Shown here: in pieces, positions 52,538 to 64,000 of the stretch | Layout: the number at the start of each line of letters is the position of its first letter | Numbering within the stretch: position 1 is the first letter of the stretch | Source: Trichodelitschia bisporula | Taxonomy: Eukaryota > Ascomycota > Dothideomycetes > Phaeotrichales > Phaeotrichaceae | Direction: 5' to 3' | NCBI GenBank assembly: GCA_010356995.1 | Contig: ML996709.1 | Location: 76,606-140,605 of the forward strand | DNA length: 64,000 bases | Program-made: the position numbers and the translations under genes | The notes under the pieces: generated by a model | What the model was told of the DNA's origin: nothing | Databases searched by the model: none | Seen by the model: only the letters and a program-made list of their open reading frames with translations

Positions 52538-54064
52538 TCATTTGCTGTGGACATGGTTCAGTGCTAACCTTTTGGCCGCTCCGCGGTCAGGATGTCCACA
52601 GTGCTTCGGTGAGGAACTATCGGTGATGGCAGCAAAAGCGACTTGACGCTGTTTGCAGATTGTACGCCGCCGCAGCACCTTCATCAACCCGATTGGCCTC
52701 TTCAACAGTCTTGACACCACGTCACTGCGCCAATTCGCCGGCAATTCTGGTTACTATGGCTTCCTATGCTAACGGCCAGTTTCGTCTGCGTTATCAGATC
52801 GGCCATGAATCCAGCGTCCCTACGAGGAAACAGAAAGCCTACGGGAGCTCAAAGCCGGACGATGCAGTTCCCTTCCGGCAACGAAGCTCCATGGCCCGCA
52901 CCAGTTTATAAGTATGCACAACTCCTGGACATGCAGATAACTCCTGCGACCAACCGCGCCCATTCAACTTGGACGCGCCGCAATTTCAGGCCACCTAGTC
53001 AGCTAGAAATGTCGAGAACGACTCAAGACGGAGAACAATGGTTACAAAGGGAGCCACATCTTCACAGCAAAATATTCCTATCCAATGTTAGCTCGATACT
53101 CGAAAGCACGTTTAGCTATCGGAGGAGCGATGAAGAATCAGGAGTAAAAAGCATTTTTTCCACATGATGTGTTAAGAACAGGTCTGTGAATATGCGTTGG
53201 GTCTCATCACTGGAGTGGAGGGATGAAATTGGACAAAACTTACACATTGGGAGCATGCGGTCAACCTGGAAATCCTGAGAACTGGTTAGAGCAGAGATGC
53301 GCCTAAGCTTCTGTTAGCTTGTGTTACAGCAGCATAGTCGAAGCGCAAATGGTAAGGAGGGATCAGAGGTTTGATGCAAGGTATCCACATGATGTATTAA
53401 GAACAGGTCTGTGAAAAATGCTTTGTCTCATCATAAAAGATGTTGGAGAAGCGTATGAGGTACTCACGCTTTGAGGTCGCGCTGCGAAATGGGGATGTCT
53501 TGCTTAGCAGTTTTGAGTAGCTGAACCATTCGGAAGCTGGCAACAATGGTGCAGGCCCTCGGAATGCCGCACAACGCGAGACTATGTGTACATATCTCAG
53601 AGCTTCTCACGCTCGTCGAAGCCTTTAGGGTGAGATGTTGGATGCAGATAGGAATTTGGGTCAGAGACAGAAAAATCTTTTGAACGCGAAGTCAGAACGC
53701 GTCGGAAGAAAAGGCGGCCCGGCGCATGGACCACTTTGCTCTCAAAGCCCCCGGAGCTTCGAGGACGTCGTGGCTGTCTCCCTCCCGCGAACCATATGAT
53801 GACTTTGAATGTGATCTGTAATGGGATTTAATGCACACCAGTGCAGTCACTGTCCACAGCTAGCTAGGTGGCAGTGGCTATCTGTGTGCGTCCGAAGTGC
53901 ATTTTCCGACTGAGCTTTCTACACTGGCAGAGCGTACCCGTTGCAGTTGATCGCTAATACCCGTCATAGCAACTGCCATCGGACAAACTTGCCACGATTG
54001 ATTTCAACGGCGTCAGCTCAACACCAACCTCACTCTTACCCAAGACTAAACCACACACTTTATC
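52538..54064. other. Intergenic region of 1.5 kb
   Basis: No gene seen. It includes a spaced direct repeat (53159-53211 and 53384-53432, TCCACATGATGT(G/A)TTAAGAACAGGTCTGTGAA...). The end is the DUF1989 gene leader. Confidence 0.4.
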
Positions 54065-54964
54065 ATGTCTAACTCTATCATGTCTAATTCTACTATTCGA
54101 CGCCCTGTAGGGTCCCTCCCTCCTATCAACCGTGAATTGTATCAACGGGTCACCGAACCCACCTCGCGCAAGCTCACCCACAGCTTTACGCTTCCTCCTC
54201 GCTCTGGCTACGCTTGGAAAGTGCCAGCAGGAAGCGTCTTTCGGCTCACAACCCCAGAAGGTCCGCAACAAGGCGATCTGAACATCTGGAGCCTCCAAAA
54301 CCCCCGCGAGCGCTTTTGGGCTGCGCGCACTCGTCAACTTCAAGGTAGCCATGTCTCGAGGGGTAACCGGCTATGGAGCTGCCTCCCATATCTGAGGCCA
54401 ATGTGCACTGTTGTCGACGATTCCCTGGCTGGCTATGTGGATCCGCGCGGCGGGCGATGCCATGACCTGCTGGGCGCCAGTTGTGACCCGTACGGTAGGC
54501 GGTTTGGGTTTGGCTCTAAACTGGCGTCAGCATACTGATTGGAGACAGCGCGTATGTTGTTACACGGCGAGTCGTTTGACTACCATTGCCACTCCAACTT
54601 AACCCGCGCCATCATCCCGTTTGGGCTTACCGAGTTTGACGTCCACGATAGCCTCAATGTCTTCCGGCCCGCGAGAATCAATCAAAATGGCAGTTACCCG
54701 GTGGAGATATCACCTGCAGTTTCTGGATCGTTCATCGAATTCTTCGCCGAGATTGATCTCCTATGTGCCCTCTCAACATGTACTAAAGGTGACATGTCTG
54801 CATTGGACCAGAGCGAAGAACAGGTGGCTGCAACCTGCAAGCCTATTCGGATTGACGTGTACAAGTCGGATGAGGCTGTCCTCCAGGGTTGGAAGGGACC
54901 CACGTGCCCAGGTTACAAAGGCATGCACGGGATCTGGATCCCTCAGGGCGAGCGGCTACTTTGA
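54065..54964 (+). CDS. DUF1989 (urea carboxylase-associated) family protein
   Basis: Model: exons 54065-54494 and 54549-54964, 281 residues; the 54-nt intron has donor GTAGGC, branch ACTGAT and acceptor GACAG and joins CDPY to ARMLLHGE. Family signatures in order: LPPRSGYAWKVPAGSVFRL, TPEGPQQGDLNIWSLQNPRERFWAARTRQLQG, RLWSCLPYLRPM, FDYHCHSNLTRAI, DVHDSLNVF, GSFIEFFAEIDLLCALSTC. In bacteria members sit next to urea carboxylase or guanidine-degrading genes, and the family is linked to small nitrogen compounds; the biochemical role of the fungal proteins is not settled. The conserved His and Cys residues in HCHSNL and CALSTC could bind metal. The start at 54065 is followed by a second in-frame ATG at 54080. 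Confidence 0.9.
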
Positions 54965-56119
54965 GCATGGCAATTGCGCTTTCGGCCTCATGGGGGGACC
55001 AGTGCCTGTCTGCTCAACAATTCCGATACCTTGACCGTGACTGCGGCTAGACGGTCAAGGTCACAGGCTAGCCAGTAATCGATCGCTTTAGCTGTGTTCT
55101 AGATTCACTTTGATGGACTCCAGTGATGTCGCTCCTTCACCAGGCGAGCCATGTCTGGGGCACATATCTAATGCCAACGCGTCTCCTAATACTCGCAGCC
55201 GAACGGAGCGGAGATATCGAGATGCCTTCCTTATTTGGTGTGTTCACGTTGCAGCTAAAGCAGATGTATTCAACAGACGCCCGCTCCACTGCCCGCGATT
55301 GATCTCCTTCTGCGTGGTCCACTTTCCATCTGTAAGGCAAGCATTCCCCAGATGACTCTCTCCACGATCTTGGCAGCTAATCAGGGCAGAGGCCGTTTGA
55401 ATGTGCGATATGACAACACCGTGCACCCAGCGCGTGAGGTCGGCGAATTGTCGCGGACACCACCGACCGCCCTAGCCAAGGTGACCGGTCAGGGTTCTAT
55501 CCGCGACACGAAAGGCCGGAAGCGAGGGTTGGGGTGCATATAGTGCGGGTTGCCTCCCACGGAATCGAGGGGCATTCCCACTCCAGATCTGGTCCCTGGG
55601 AAAGGGCCGGGGACGTCAAGTGATTTTCAGCGGCCTTCAGTTGTCCCCCGCCGAACGGGGCCCTTCCCGTTAACACGTCCATGGCCCGGCCTTTGCGCGC
55701 CGACTGCCCGCGGCCGACTGGCTGCGACCGGCTAGATTCCAGATGGGCCAATTAGTCCAAAACCGGGCCCGATGGCCGGATTGCCCTTCGGGTCTAGCAT
55801 GACGTACGCCTGCCATCTAGCCGTGCTGTGCGCGTTCCGATTTCGTCGTCTACGAGCACGTCGTCTGACCCTGGCCCGGTACTGGTACCTTATTTTCAGC
55901 GTCAATATATTCGGATATATAGCCGAACCGCAGGGGATCCCTCTGCTCGTGCCCTCCGCGTCCCAAACCATTGCGCTTGAGGATCATATTTCTCCGAGCT
56001 CCGGCGCGCGGCCTTTCCGGATTTGCGGTTCCTCAACAAAGTACGTGCACCCGCATGTTCGGAAGGGCGGATAGGCTGTGTTAATTTTGAGTATCCGCGC
56101 TATAGCATCTATCTACGAT
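54965..56119. other. Intergenic region
   Basis: No gene seen. The stretch around 55490-55800 is rich in CCGG and GGCC-type strings, with several overlapping short frames but no motif. Confidence 0.4.
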
Positions 56120-57178
56120 CTAGCTGCTGTTCCATTCGTTCAGAACGTCATCTAACATTGTCAGCAGCTCCGCCTTCCGTTTGTCAGAGCACCAGCTACT
56201 GTCGATATTGTCCCGTATCACCTTCTCCCACTCCTTGACCGTCAAGTCGAACGACTCCTGCACCGCGCAGTAGTTGTCCAAGATGTACCCCCCAAAATAC
56301 GCCGGATCATCGCTGTTGATGCTGAACCGAACCCCCTCATCCAAGAACCGCCTGAACGGCAAGTCCTTAACCTGCTTCACGCACCGCAACCGCACATTGC
56401 TGAGCGGACACACCGTAAGCATGATCTTCTCCTCCGCCGCCCGCCGCACAAGCGCATCATCCCCCGTAATCGCAATCCCATGATCCACCCTCTCCACCCC
56501 CAAGTCATCCAACGCACCCGCAACATACGCCGCAGGCCCCTCCTCGCCCGCATGCGCCGTAAGCCGAAGCCCCATCTCCTTCGCCGTTGCATACACCTCT
56601 TTGAACAACACCGGTGGGTAGGCAGCCTCGCTGCCACAGATGCCGATCCCCGTGACTTCGCCCTCCTTAACCGCCGCCTTGAACTCCTCGCTGTTCAACA
56701 ACGCCAGCGCATCCGGCACGGGAAAGGGTTTCAGGATGCACGGGATAACCAGCGTCGACAAGCCAAGCTCTGTCTCCGCCCGTCTCCTCGCCTTCCCAAT
56801 CCCATTTAACACCGTCTTCAGCCCGATCCCTCGCGAGGTATGCGCCTGCGGATCGAAAAACACCTCCGCATGCCGCACACCGTCCGCATGAGCACGCAAG
56901 AAATACGCCCACGCCAGCGCCTCATAATCTTCCACCTTCACCAGCGTGCTGATCCCCACGGCATAATAATGCAAAAAGTCGTCTAGGCTCGCAAAGTCCT
57001 CATAGCGCCTCAACAAGGTCCCCTCATCCGCAAACGCCGCGTCGTCTACCGGAAGCGCGATGCCGTTGCGCCCCGCGAGGGCGAAGAGTAGCTCCGGCTC
57101 GAGTGTTCCTTCGAGATGGAGGTGGTGCTCCGTCTTCGGCAGACGGGCGAGGAGCGGGTGCAGCGCGTGCTTGCACAT
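56120..57178 (-). CDS. AAH1: Adenine deaminase, Aah1/Dea2 type
   Basis: Intronless, 352 residues, start ATG 57178. The adenosine/adenine deaminase fold has its zinc and catalytic residues: HHLHLEG (H19, H21), HAGEEG (H209, E212 catalytic), DHG (H233) and NSDDPAYFGG (D290, D291). The SDDPAYF form and the 350-residue length point to fungal adenine deaminase rather than adenosine deaminase, which has SLNTDDP. Reaction: adenine + water to hypoxanthine + ammonia, purine salvage, cytosol and nucleus. It stands alone with the tRNA-Asp gene 480 bases upstream in the same direction. Confidence 0.96.
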   Translation of the reverse strand: MCKHALHPLLARLPKTEHHLHLEGTLEPELLFALAGRNGIALPVDDAAFADEGTLLRRYEDFASLDDFLHYYAVGISTLVKVEDYEALAWAYFLRAHADGVRHAEVFFDPQAHTSRGIGLKTVLNGIGKARRRAETELGLSTLVIPCILKPFPVPDALALLNSEEFKAAVKEGEVTGIGICGSEAAYPPVLFKEVYATAKEMGLRLTAHAGEEGPAAYVAGALDDLGVERVDHGIAITGDDALVRRAAEEKIMLTVCPLSNVRLRCVKQVKDLPFRRFLDEGVRFSINSDDPAYFGGYILDNYCAVQESFDLTVKEWEKVIRDNIDSSWCSDKRKAELLTMLDDVLNEWNSS

Positions 57179-57658
57179 TTTCGATACGGCGTACGGAACT
57201 CTGGATAGTGTTGGTGGGGTAGGGCAGCGAGGTATAATAATTTGCGGTTCGCGCGGGCGGCGCGGGCGGCGCGGTATGACGGGCCTCCGTGCGGTGAGAT
57301 CGCGATGCGGTCGGGCGCCGATGGACGGGGCTGGAATGTGAGGCCGGGGGCTGGGCCTTGGGCGATGCGGAGGGACAGGGTCGAGGGTGGTTCGGGAGTG
57401 CTGCCGAGCGCGGGGTTGATTAGATGTTGGAGATATAGGAGGGGTGGGAGTTCGGGGGTGCCGATAGTGGACGCGGGGCTATAAATGTTCGGATGGGGGG
57501 AGGCGGGGATATGAGGGGGGAGGTAGGCGATGCCCGCGGTGGGGTTTAGTGTCAGACTGGAGCTAAAAACTTGATTCGAGACGTTATCGCTGACTGTTCG
57601 GCATCTGTCATCGGTTGAGCGGTGCGCGGGATGGCGAAGTGTGGATCGGCAAAAAGAT
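57179..57658. other. Upstream region of the adenine deaminase gene
   Basis: Promoter/leader of AAH1 and the downstream flank of tRNA-Asp. GCGCGGGCGGC is repeated around 57252-57270. No further gene seen. Confidence 0.4.
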
Positions 57659-57730
57659 CTCTCCCGCCGGGAATCGAACCCGGGCCGTCCGCGTGACAAG
57701 CGGAAATCATGACCACTAGACTACGGAAGA
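57659..57730 (-). tRNA. tRNA-Asp (anticodon GTC)
   Basis: Minus strand, 72 nt, no intron. Acceptor TCTTCCG with CGGGAGA, D-arm with TAGTGGTCATGATTTCC, anticodon loop CT-GTC-AC, T-arm CCGGG-TTCGATT-CCCGG, discriminator G. Terminator of five T on the minus strand at 57655-57651. It is a textbook tRNA-Asp. Confidence 0.97.
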
Positions 57731-60700
57731 TGGGCGAGCTGGGCTCGTCGTAGAGTGGATTGATGGGGAAGATTTTGCGAAAATGTATATATATGGGGTG
57801 CAATGCGGGGTCAAAGAGCGTCATGTGACAGTCGTTATCCCGTGCGACTTCAGCCTGGCCCTCAGCCTTGATGCTGACATCGGTGATTTGAACCACATAC
57901 TGGCTACATGCATCATACGCGCGGTCCTAGCTACCAGGCCTAGTGTAAATCGGTATGTCGGTAATTCTGGCATCGATCCGATGCGCACCTTCCGACTGCG
58001 GCGTGCCGTATTCCATACCAGCTCGCTCCTGCTGATGTAGACACCTGGAAGGAGCATTCTTAACCGGGAAAGTGGCTAGGGAGGGACACGAGCAACAGGG
58101 TAAATTTGGATATGGGCGGCCCCGTCACTCCTCTCCTTCTTCTGTTCTTTGTCTTTTACAATGATTTCACTCTCCACTCGATGCCTTTGCACGTACCTTG
58201 AGCCATGCCCCCCATCAACTGCAATATCACACGTTCAAGGCATCACATATGGCTCCAGGTACAGCAATAAGCTTCCCCCTCTCCAACGCCATTCGGTGAA
58301 CGTTTAGGGCACCTCCGGGCCAGCTGACCTAGTCTCCTGCCATGCATGCGGGGAAGCCGGCACTTGCAGTTGTCGTCATTGGAACTTGAAGTGGAAACCA
58401 CAAGGTGGTTCCAGTCTTGCTAATTACCTCCGTTAGTTATTGGACGCCAGTTTTAACGTCTAGCCTGCGCTAAGTGATATCTACCGGTACAACCAATGGC
58501 TACGGCGAGGGAAGCAAGCGAGCGGTGAGGAGTTTTCCTCCAACGACGACGCTGAAACTAAAGAACTTGCAGCCCTTTAGCTCGGAAGAGACGCACCGAA
58601 ACACCGAGAGATGCCGTCCACTTTGTCCATCCCGCGGGGTCAAACGGCCGGGAAGGAGTCACCGCATGATACTCATTGGACTCGGACTACCGCACTCTAC
58701 ACCCTCCCACACAAGCTCAACAAGCGACGGAGAATCTGGACAATGGCATAGGGTTGGCTGGACCACGGATAGTATCGTTCCTGTCGCCATCACCCTCAAC
58801 AGTTACTCGACGCGCCGCAATTAAGCTCCATAGTTACCCTGCCTCGTGACCTTACCACAGGACCCCATCCTTCGAACGCCGCAGAGGCCCACCCTTACGA
58901 ACCCAACAGCAATCGCTTCCCCCGAAAACCACCAGACCATTCCCAAAGAGAACAGGATAACTTCGCCACCACGCACCGTTCCGGTGGTCGGACCCGCCCC
59001 ACAGTAAGCAAGCAAGCGGTACGGTAGCTCGAACCCCCCTCTCCTCCCAGCGGCATCGGATCTCGCACCCGGCCACGCAAACGAGGCACCAGCACAGGGT
59101 CCCCCCTCCCTTCAAACGGCCCAGCACACGCAAACCACCCTATCCAGCCTACACAGAGTCTAGGCCTCCTCTACCTAACCTTGACCAGGATAGCCGCCTA
59201 GCAGCCGTTACGTCGGCCATCTAGCCCGCTCGCTAATCAACCTCGTTAATCACTCGGCCAGTTCCGAGCCGCTCGAGGATCCTAGCCCGTTTGGAGGAGC
59301 GGGGGGTATGCATGTAGCTGGCCAGTGCGGTCGGCTTTCGGCTGCTGGAGCGCGATGCGGGGGCCCCTGAGGGTTGTACGGTAGTCGAGGGGGGGAGTCA
59401 AATGCGATTGAGTGTTTAGATGGGACGAGGGGCGCAGGCGGGGTGTTTCGAGCTAGACGGAGTGTGGATAGCAACTTAGGGCTTTGGCGGACTGATCGGC
59501 AAGCGGGTACCGGGAGGGCGTGGGGCAGATTTGCTTTTGGATGGGCGGCGGGGGGAGTGCGTCTTTTCTCCGCACGTTGGGGATCGGGCTACGCCTAAGC
59601 TGCCCGACTAGCGAGTTGCGTCGCAGCCGGCGGATTGTCTCCGAGCAGCGCGCGCGCCATGGGGTGCGAAGAGCTGCAGATTGGGGTTGTGGGTGGTGCC
59701 CGGAATAGAAAGCGGGCAGCTGCGAAATGCGGGGGATGGGGCTTGGCGGCTCCCGTTGCCACCGTTGCAGCGCGCACTCTTCTCCCCCATCCAACCCCCT
59801 CCCCGCAGCTCACCCGTTCCTCCCGCCAGATCTTGCTAGCACCCGGGCCTCGTTTCGTCAACGCTCCCCTACCGTACGGTACGGTCCCCGGCCGCCGAAC
59901 CAGATCGGCGCGCTCAGCGCCCATCGTCATCTCCTCCGTGTCTGCAGTAAGCTTTCCGCATAAGATTCCGTTAGCGGCCCAGGCCAGGCCAGGCCACGGC
60001 CATCAGCCGGCTCGCGGTAACCGAGGCGAGCATGTCTGTTTCCGCGAAACCGGATCGCGGGAGGGGTGGCCATTGGGCGAGGGGGGGTGCATGTATGCAG
60101 CGGGGACCGGATGGTTGTGGATGCGCGGGCTGGGTGGGTGTGTATCGTTGCGTCTCGTCTGCGGCGCGTCGCTTAGGTGCGTGGCTTGGCGCGTGAGGTC
60201 GGGGAATGGGCGGGAGGCGGGTTTATTTGTACGACGGGGGGGCAGATTATGTCTCTCTCCGTGTTCATTCCTGGACGTTGCGCAGGGGAAATGGGGGTGG
60301 GATGGGGGACAATGGGATTGTTACGGCTGAGGTTTGGGGGTTACGTCGAACCACTTCTGGGACTGGGACTGCGGTCTGGCTCTTCATTCCTCGCGGCCCA
60401 GAATCAAACTGCATGTTTGATGCTGAGCGGCCTGTCTGCATGGCCCGCCCCGACCTCTCCGCCGACCACCCGGGCCCCGGCTGCCCTTGCCTTGCCTTGC
60501 CTCTCCCCTGCCGCGCTCACGCTCGGAAGTTCCCTCTTGGGCTGCAGCAAGCACGGGTTGGGCGGCATGGCGGCTGGAGCAACTGCGGCTCTTTTGGCGG
60601 CGGATGGGAAGCCGAGACGGGGGTGCTGCTTGCTGCTGCAGCTTGTTGCTGGGTTGGTGAGGGAGGGATTCGGGAGGTGAGGTGAGGTTGAGGGGCTAGT

Positions 60701-61822
60701 GTGATGGGCGCGTTGCGTTAACCGAGCCCACGAGCTGCGATGCTGCGGATCCGCCCGAGGGATCGGCGGTGGAGGCTAAGGTTTTACGCGGGGCTGCTTG
60801 CCGGAGCGGCTGGGAATGGTAAGTTGTTACGGTACAAGCCTCGCCGGGAGCCGAGGGCAGGAGGTGGATGGCGTGGATGTGGCTGCGGGATTCTGGCCTT
60901 AGGTTTCGGGGGCGGGATGTGCCGTGTGGAGAGGCGGTTGAGTGGAGAGGGACGGCGCTTACCTTAATGGCTGAATGGGAGAGGGGGTTGATGACGACGG
61001 CTGATGATGACGAGGGGAAGATGAATCGGGTTCGGCTGTGGTGCAGCGAAACGTGACCTACCCGCGACCCTCAATGGTTGGGGAGCAAACTCCGGTCGAT
61101 CTCAAACCCTATTTCCATGTCCTCAAAACCTCATGTAGGTACCAAACTTCATCACCACCTTGACCTTCAATGGCACATGTGCATCCTATTCTAGGCGTGC
61201 ATGGAGGTCCGGTTTCCGCAGCACGCGACCGGGGAGCTTCTTCTGGTCCCTTACCGCCCCGCCGGCCACATTTTTAAGCCTTCTTTCAGAGAACGGTCCC
61301 GAGTGGGCGTCGGCGTTGTGGCGGGGGCGGGGATGACGGGCTATGCGGCGCGGAATACGGGGCCCGAAAAGCGTACCGCGGGGACAGATATTGTGCCTTG
61401 ATCCCTGGAAGGTATAAGCGGTTCGCGCTGTGGATCGGTTTACAGTCAGCACTCGGGGTATGAGAACTTGATGTCATGATCTTTGGTTAGTGGTTCGGTT
61501 CGTTCGTCCGATGGACACATGGTCGGCAAAGACACGTGAAGTTACGGACGACCGATTTGCGGGGGACTGTGCTCAACGGTACGCTAGCATTGCGAAGACA
61601 TGCGATGTCTCGAAACTCGATGCCCGCCAACCTCGCATTCCCCTTTCCCGTTTCTCAGCCGCGTCTTTTGTTTATTGTGCGAGGATCGGAGAGGCGTTGC
61701 ATCCCAGCTCCGGCAGTCGGAGCGAGAGCCTGCGGAAGCAGGACGCAAGACGCAGAAAAGTGAACAATCCGGAACTGGGACCGAGCACGGCTCCCGCTCG
61801 TCAACGTCTGGTTCTGTTTGAG

Positions 61823-61860
61823 TTTTTTTTCCTTTTTTTCCTTTTTTTCCTTTTGTGGCT
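61823..61860 (+). repeat. T-tract microsatellite (T7-8 CC)n
   Basis: GTTTGAG is followed by TTTTTTTTCCTTTTTTTCCTTTTTTTCCTTTTGTGG: three T7 or T8 blocks separated by CC. Such tracts exclude nucleosomes and are common in fungal promoters. Confidence 0.8.
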
Positions 61861-62385
61861 GTTTTTGGCTTTCCTTGGCCCTCCGCGGTTTACACATAGG
61901 CTCGAGGCTCATAGCGGCTTGAGGGTCTTGAGCCTTGAATGGTTCGGGCTGAGTGGCTCGCAGTGTTTGCGCCCCGTCGACCACCCCTCGTCCCTCCCCG
62001 TCTCCCCTCCTCTCATCTTTTCCCCTCTTGTCTGTGTCGTGCAGGACGGACCGGGAGCAGGGACATGGTATTTTCCGTTTACAGTGCCGATGCGAGGGAC
62101 ATGGATGAGGGGTTGAGGACGGATGAGGAGGAAGATGCCGACCCGCACTGCACGCCAACACCGCCAGGGCAAGGGGGGGATAGCCATGGCCAGAATGAGG
62201 GCAAGAGAAAAAGAGGCCCGGGCGGACATCGTTGGAAGAGGGTTAATGGGTTTGAAGCCTTGCCGTGCCCTATTATTCCCTCCTTCCGACGACTGTCTGA
62301 AGCGCGGTGTTCTGTTTCAACCCTCGGTCGGGCCAGAACTAACGGCCTTTCTTTCTTAGTTCCATCGGTGGGTTTTGGAGGGATT

Positions 62386-62411
62386 GGGGGGGGGGGGGGG
62401 GGGGGGGGGGG
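62386..62411 (+). repeat. Poly-G tract, 26 bases
   Basis: An uninterrupted run of 26 G between GGATT and AGGACGG. Homopolymers of this length are prone to length errors in sequencing. Confidence 0.9.
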
Positions 62412-63154
62412 AGGACGGTAGATGGCGCGCTTGTGCAGGTGCGTGGCTGGTGATTCAGGGCACGTCAACCACGCTGCGTCGGCCGGCGTGTGATACGTAC
62501 CAGCGTGCGACGTACGGTACGCACGTATCGGGTTTGCTGGGCTAACTACCGTATGGGAGCCTCGTGGATTGGGCGCGCGGAAAATGGGCCACCGCGAGCT
62601 GCAGCTGCATGTTAGCCGCCGAGGGAAGGGAGGGGGCGGGGAAGGCCGAGACGAGGCAGGTTGAGGCCGAAGTCGTAAGGCTTGAGGTGAAGAGTTTACC
62701 CTTACCGGGCTGGAGTTGACAGCCTGATGGGGCTTGTCTGGCATTCCCTGATCTCGGTGTTGGGTTGCTCCAGACGTCGGCCGTCCTCGACTTTGGAGTG
62801 ATTAAGTGTTCACTCGGTTTGATGCTTTGGCTGACAAAAACGAGGCTAGAACTAACAGTTGCTCCATACTCAAGAGGACATGCTGTCGGCTAATCGAGGC
62901 GAGTCTCGTGGTCGGCGATGTCGTTAGCCTCACAACCTTCAACCTTGCCCGCTTCACCTTAACCCAGACAACGCAGACATCGACCATTGTCCATTGTGCC
63001 GAATCCCAAACAGTTTCTCCCTGTTCTTTCTCTCTACCGTAATTATTCCTACGCTCTCTTAATAATCAACAATCATCAAAGCTTCATCCTTGAACGCCAA
63101 ATTCCTAGTCTCCAATCCCAATCCTTCCCGGTCCCTCCCTCTCTTCAACCTTCT

Positions 63155-63175
63155 CCCCCCCCCCCCCCCCCCCCC
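63155..63175 (+). repeat. Poly-C tract, 21 bases
   Basis: An uninterrupted run of 21 C after CAACCTTCT, about 745 bases downstream of the poly-G tract. Together they could pair as a G/C foldback. Confidence 0.9.
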
Positions 63176-64000
63176 GGACATCAATCAACCCCGCATATTC
63201 ATATCTGGTAACAAAAACCAACCTCCACCCCTACCCACCGGTCCATTACCGAGCACCTAGTTGCTCGTCCCGTAGTAGGAAGAGGAGAGCCACAGCCCTA
63301 TCGGAATCTGCGTCCTTTTGCTGTTGATGTGTGTCCGTGTGCCTCAACCATCGGGGTCAATGCTCAAGCAGAGCTGTACAGAGACAAGTGAGTGGAAGTG
63401 TGAGGAAAGCGCCCGCCGCCATCCCCAACCCCTCCCCTCTCCCTCCCCCCATGTCCATCGCGACTGTCATCGCCATCCCATCCCCCTCTCATACCCCGTC
63501 CTACCCCAGTCTTCACCAGTCCTTCTCCCCCCCCCGCCCTCCCTCTCCCTCTCCCTCTTCCCTTCTCTTCTTCTCACCACTCGGTCTCTCCGCATCATAT
63601 CATCCAAGCCCCGCCACATCGGGTGTGAGCCGGCAAAGAAGGCTTTGGCGCAGGCGTCTTGAAGCCGACCCCAGAAAAAGTAGCCGCATCACCGGTATAT
63701 GCCGCCAGGAACAAACACAAGGCTTGGAGTTTGGAGTTCGGTGAAGCCCTTTTGCCTGACCAAGTCGCCTCGTCTTGAAGATCGGGCCCGGCCCAGGCTG
63801 CCAAACTCTTCCAAACTCTCGTAGGAATATCGACCGGTCGACATATTGTTCACACCCACTACCACGACGACTTTCAGTTAGCTGCGTGTTGCAATCCTCC
63901 GCCCTACGCGGCGTATTTGGCCTGCTCACCATCTTTTGGCCAAGCGGCAAGCTGCAGTGTTCCCGACCTGCCTCACTTCGTCCTCCATTTTTACCTCCCC

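Larger units (their letters stand above)
57731..64000. other. Gene-free region of about 6.3 kb
   Basis: No convincing coding gene. Frames of up to 231 codons (59635-60330) and 221 codons (62079-62744, minus) exist only because the DNA is GC-rich; they overlap each other on both strands and lack motifs and consistent intron sites. The right end (63040-64000) is strongly pyrimidine-rich on the plus strand, like a long 5' leader or promoter of a gene to the right. Homopolymer and T-rich tracts are listed separately. Confidence 0.4.

Noticed and set aside
59635-60330. A 231-codon plus-strand frame, with 167- and 159-codon frames after it
   Set aside because: Overlapping frames on both strands, no recognisable domain, glycine/arginine-rich composition as expected from GC-rich noncoding sequence.
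1-64000. CRISPR arrays, operons with Shine-Dalgarno sites, riboswitches
   Set aside because: Not expected in a fungal nuclear genome and none seen; tandem repeats found have no spacer-repeat structure.

Overview
This window is nuclear DNA from a filamentous ascomycete (Pezizomycotina). The evidence is the gene content (ribosomal protein eS25, Gtr2/RagC, Arl3/ARFRP1, a QDE-1-type RNA-dependent RNA polymerase, a UBX2/FAF2-like protein, adenine deaminase), the very short spliceosomal introns of about 45-65 nt with GTANGT-like donors, CTAAC-like branch sites and CAG/TAG acceptors, and three nuclear tRNA genes. Two of the tRNAs carry introns. The class cannot be fixed from the sequence alone; the eS25 and Arl3 proteins would fit a Dothideomycete, but that is a guess.

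Layout. 1-2.8 kb: 3' part of a UBX-domain protein gene and a small secreted-protein gene. 2.8-7.9 kb: gene-poor, with one long inverted repeat. 7.9-9.4 kb: a C2H2 transcription factor. 9.4-20 kb: a transposon-rich accessory block. It holds the N-terminal piece of a DUF3435-type protein, two nearly identical 263-bp LTR-like repeats in opposite orientation, a Tad-like LINE fragment, a small secreted-protein gene, a truncated Fot1/pogo transposase, and a DUF7924-type gene split by a 1.2-kb hAT element with an 8-bp target-site duplication. 20-24.1 kb: CLC chloride channel/transporter and a short-chain dehydrogenase. 24.4-25.3 kb: intron-bearing tRNA-Arg, a telomere-like TTAGGG patch and a three-unit satellite. 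25.4-36.3 kb: a housekeeping-type block (conserved unknown protein, eS25, cytochrome-b5/MAPR-like membrane protein, Gtr2/RagC, Arl3/ARFRP1, small conserved protein). 36.3-39.2 kb: gene-free with two direct duplications. 39.3-43.3 kb: intronless RdRP of the RNA-silencing family. 44.5-49.8 kb: two unknown genes and a third inverted repeat. 49.9-57.2 kb: amidase, tRNA-Tyr, DUF1989 protein, adenine deaminase, followed by tRNA-Asp. 57.7-64 kb: about 6 kb with no convincing gene but long homopolymer and pyrimidine tracts.

The genes do not form a single pathway. Gtr2 (TORC1 signalling at the vacuole), Arl3 (Golgi) and the CLC transporter (endomembrane ion homeostasis) share an endomembrane theme, and the amidase, DUF1989 protein and adenine deaminase all handle small nitrogen compounds. 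Either grouping may be chance. I did not find a clearly new multi-gene system. The most interesting signals are the frame-preserving hAT insertion, the inverted pair of 263-bp repeats whose three readable edges each cut a different mobile-element or DUF3435-type reading frame, the small secreted protein lying between those repeats, and three long hairpin-forming inverted repeats on the same contig as an RdRP.
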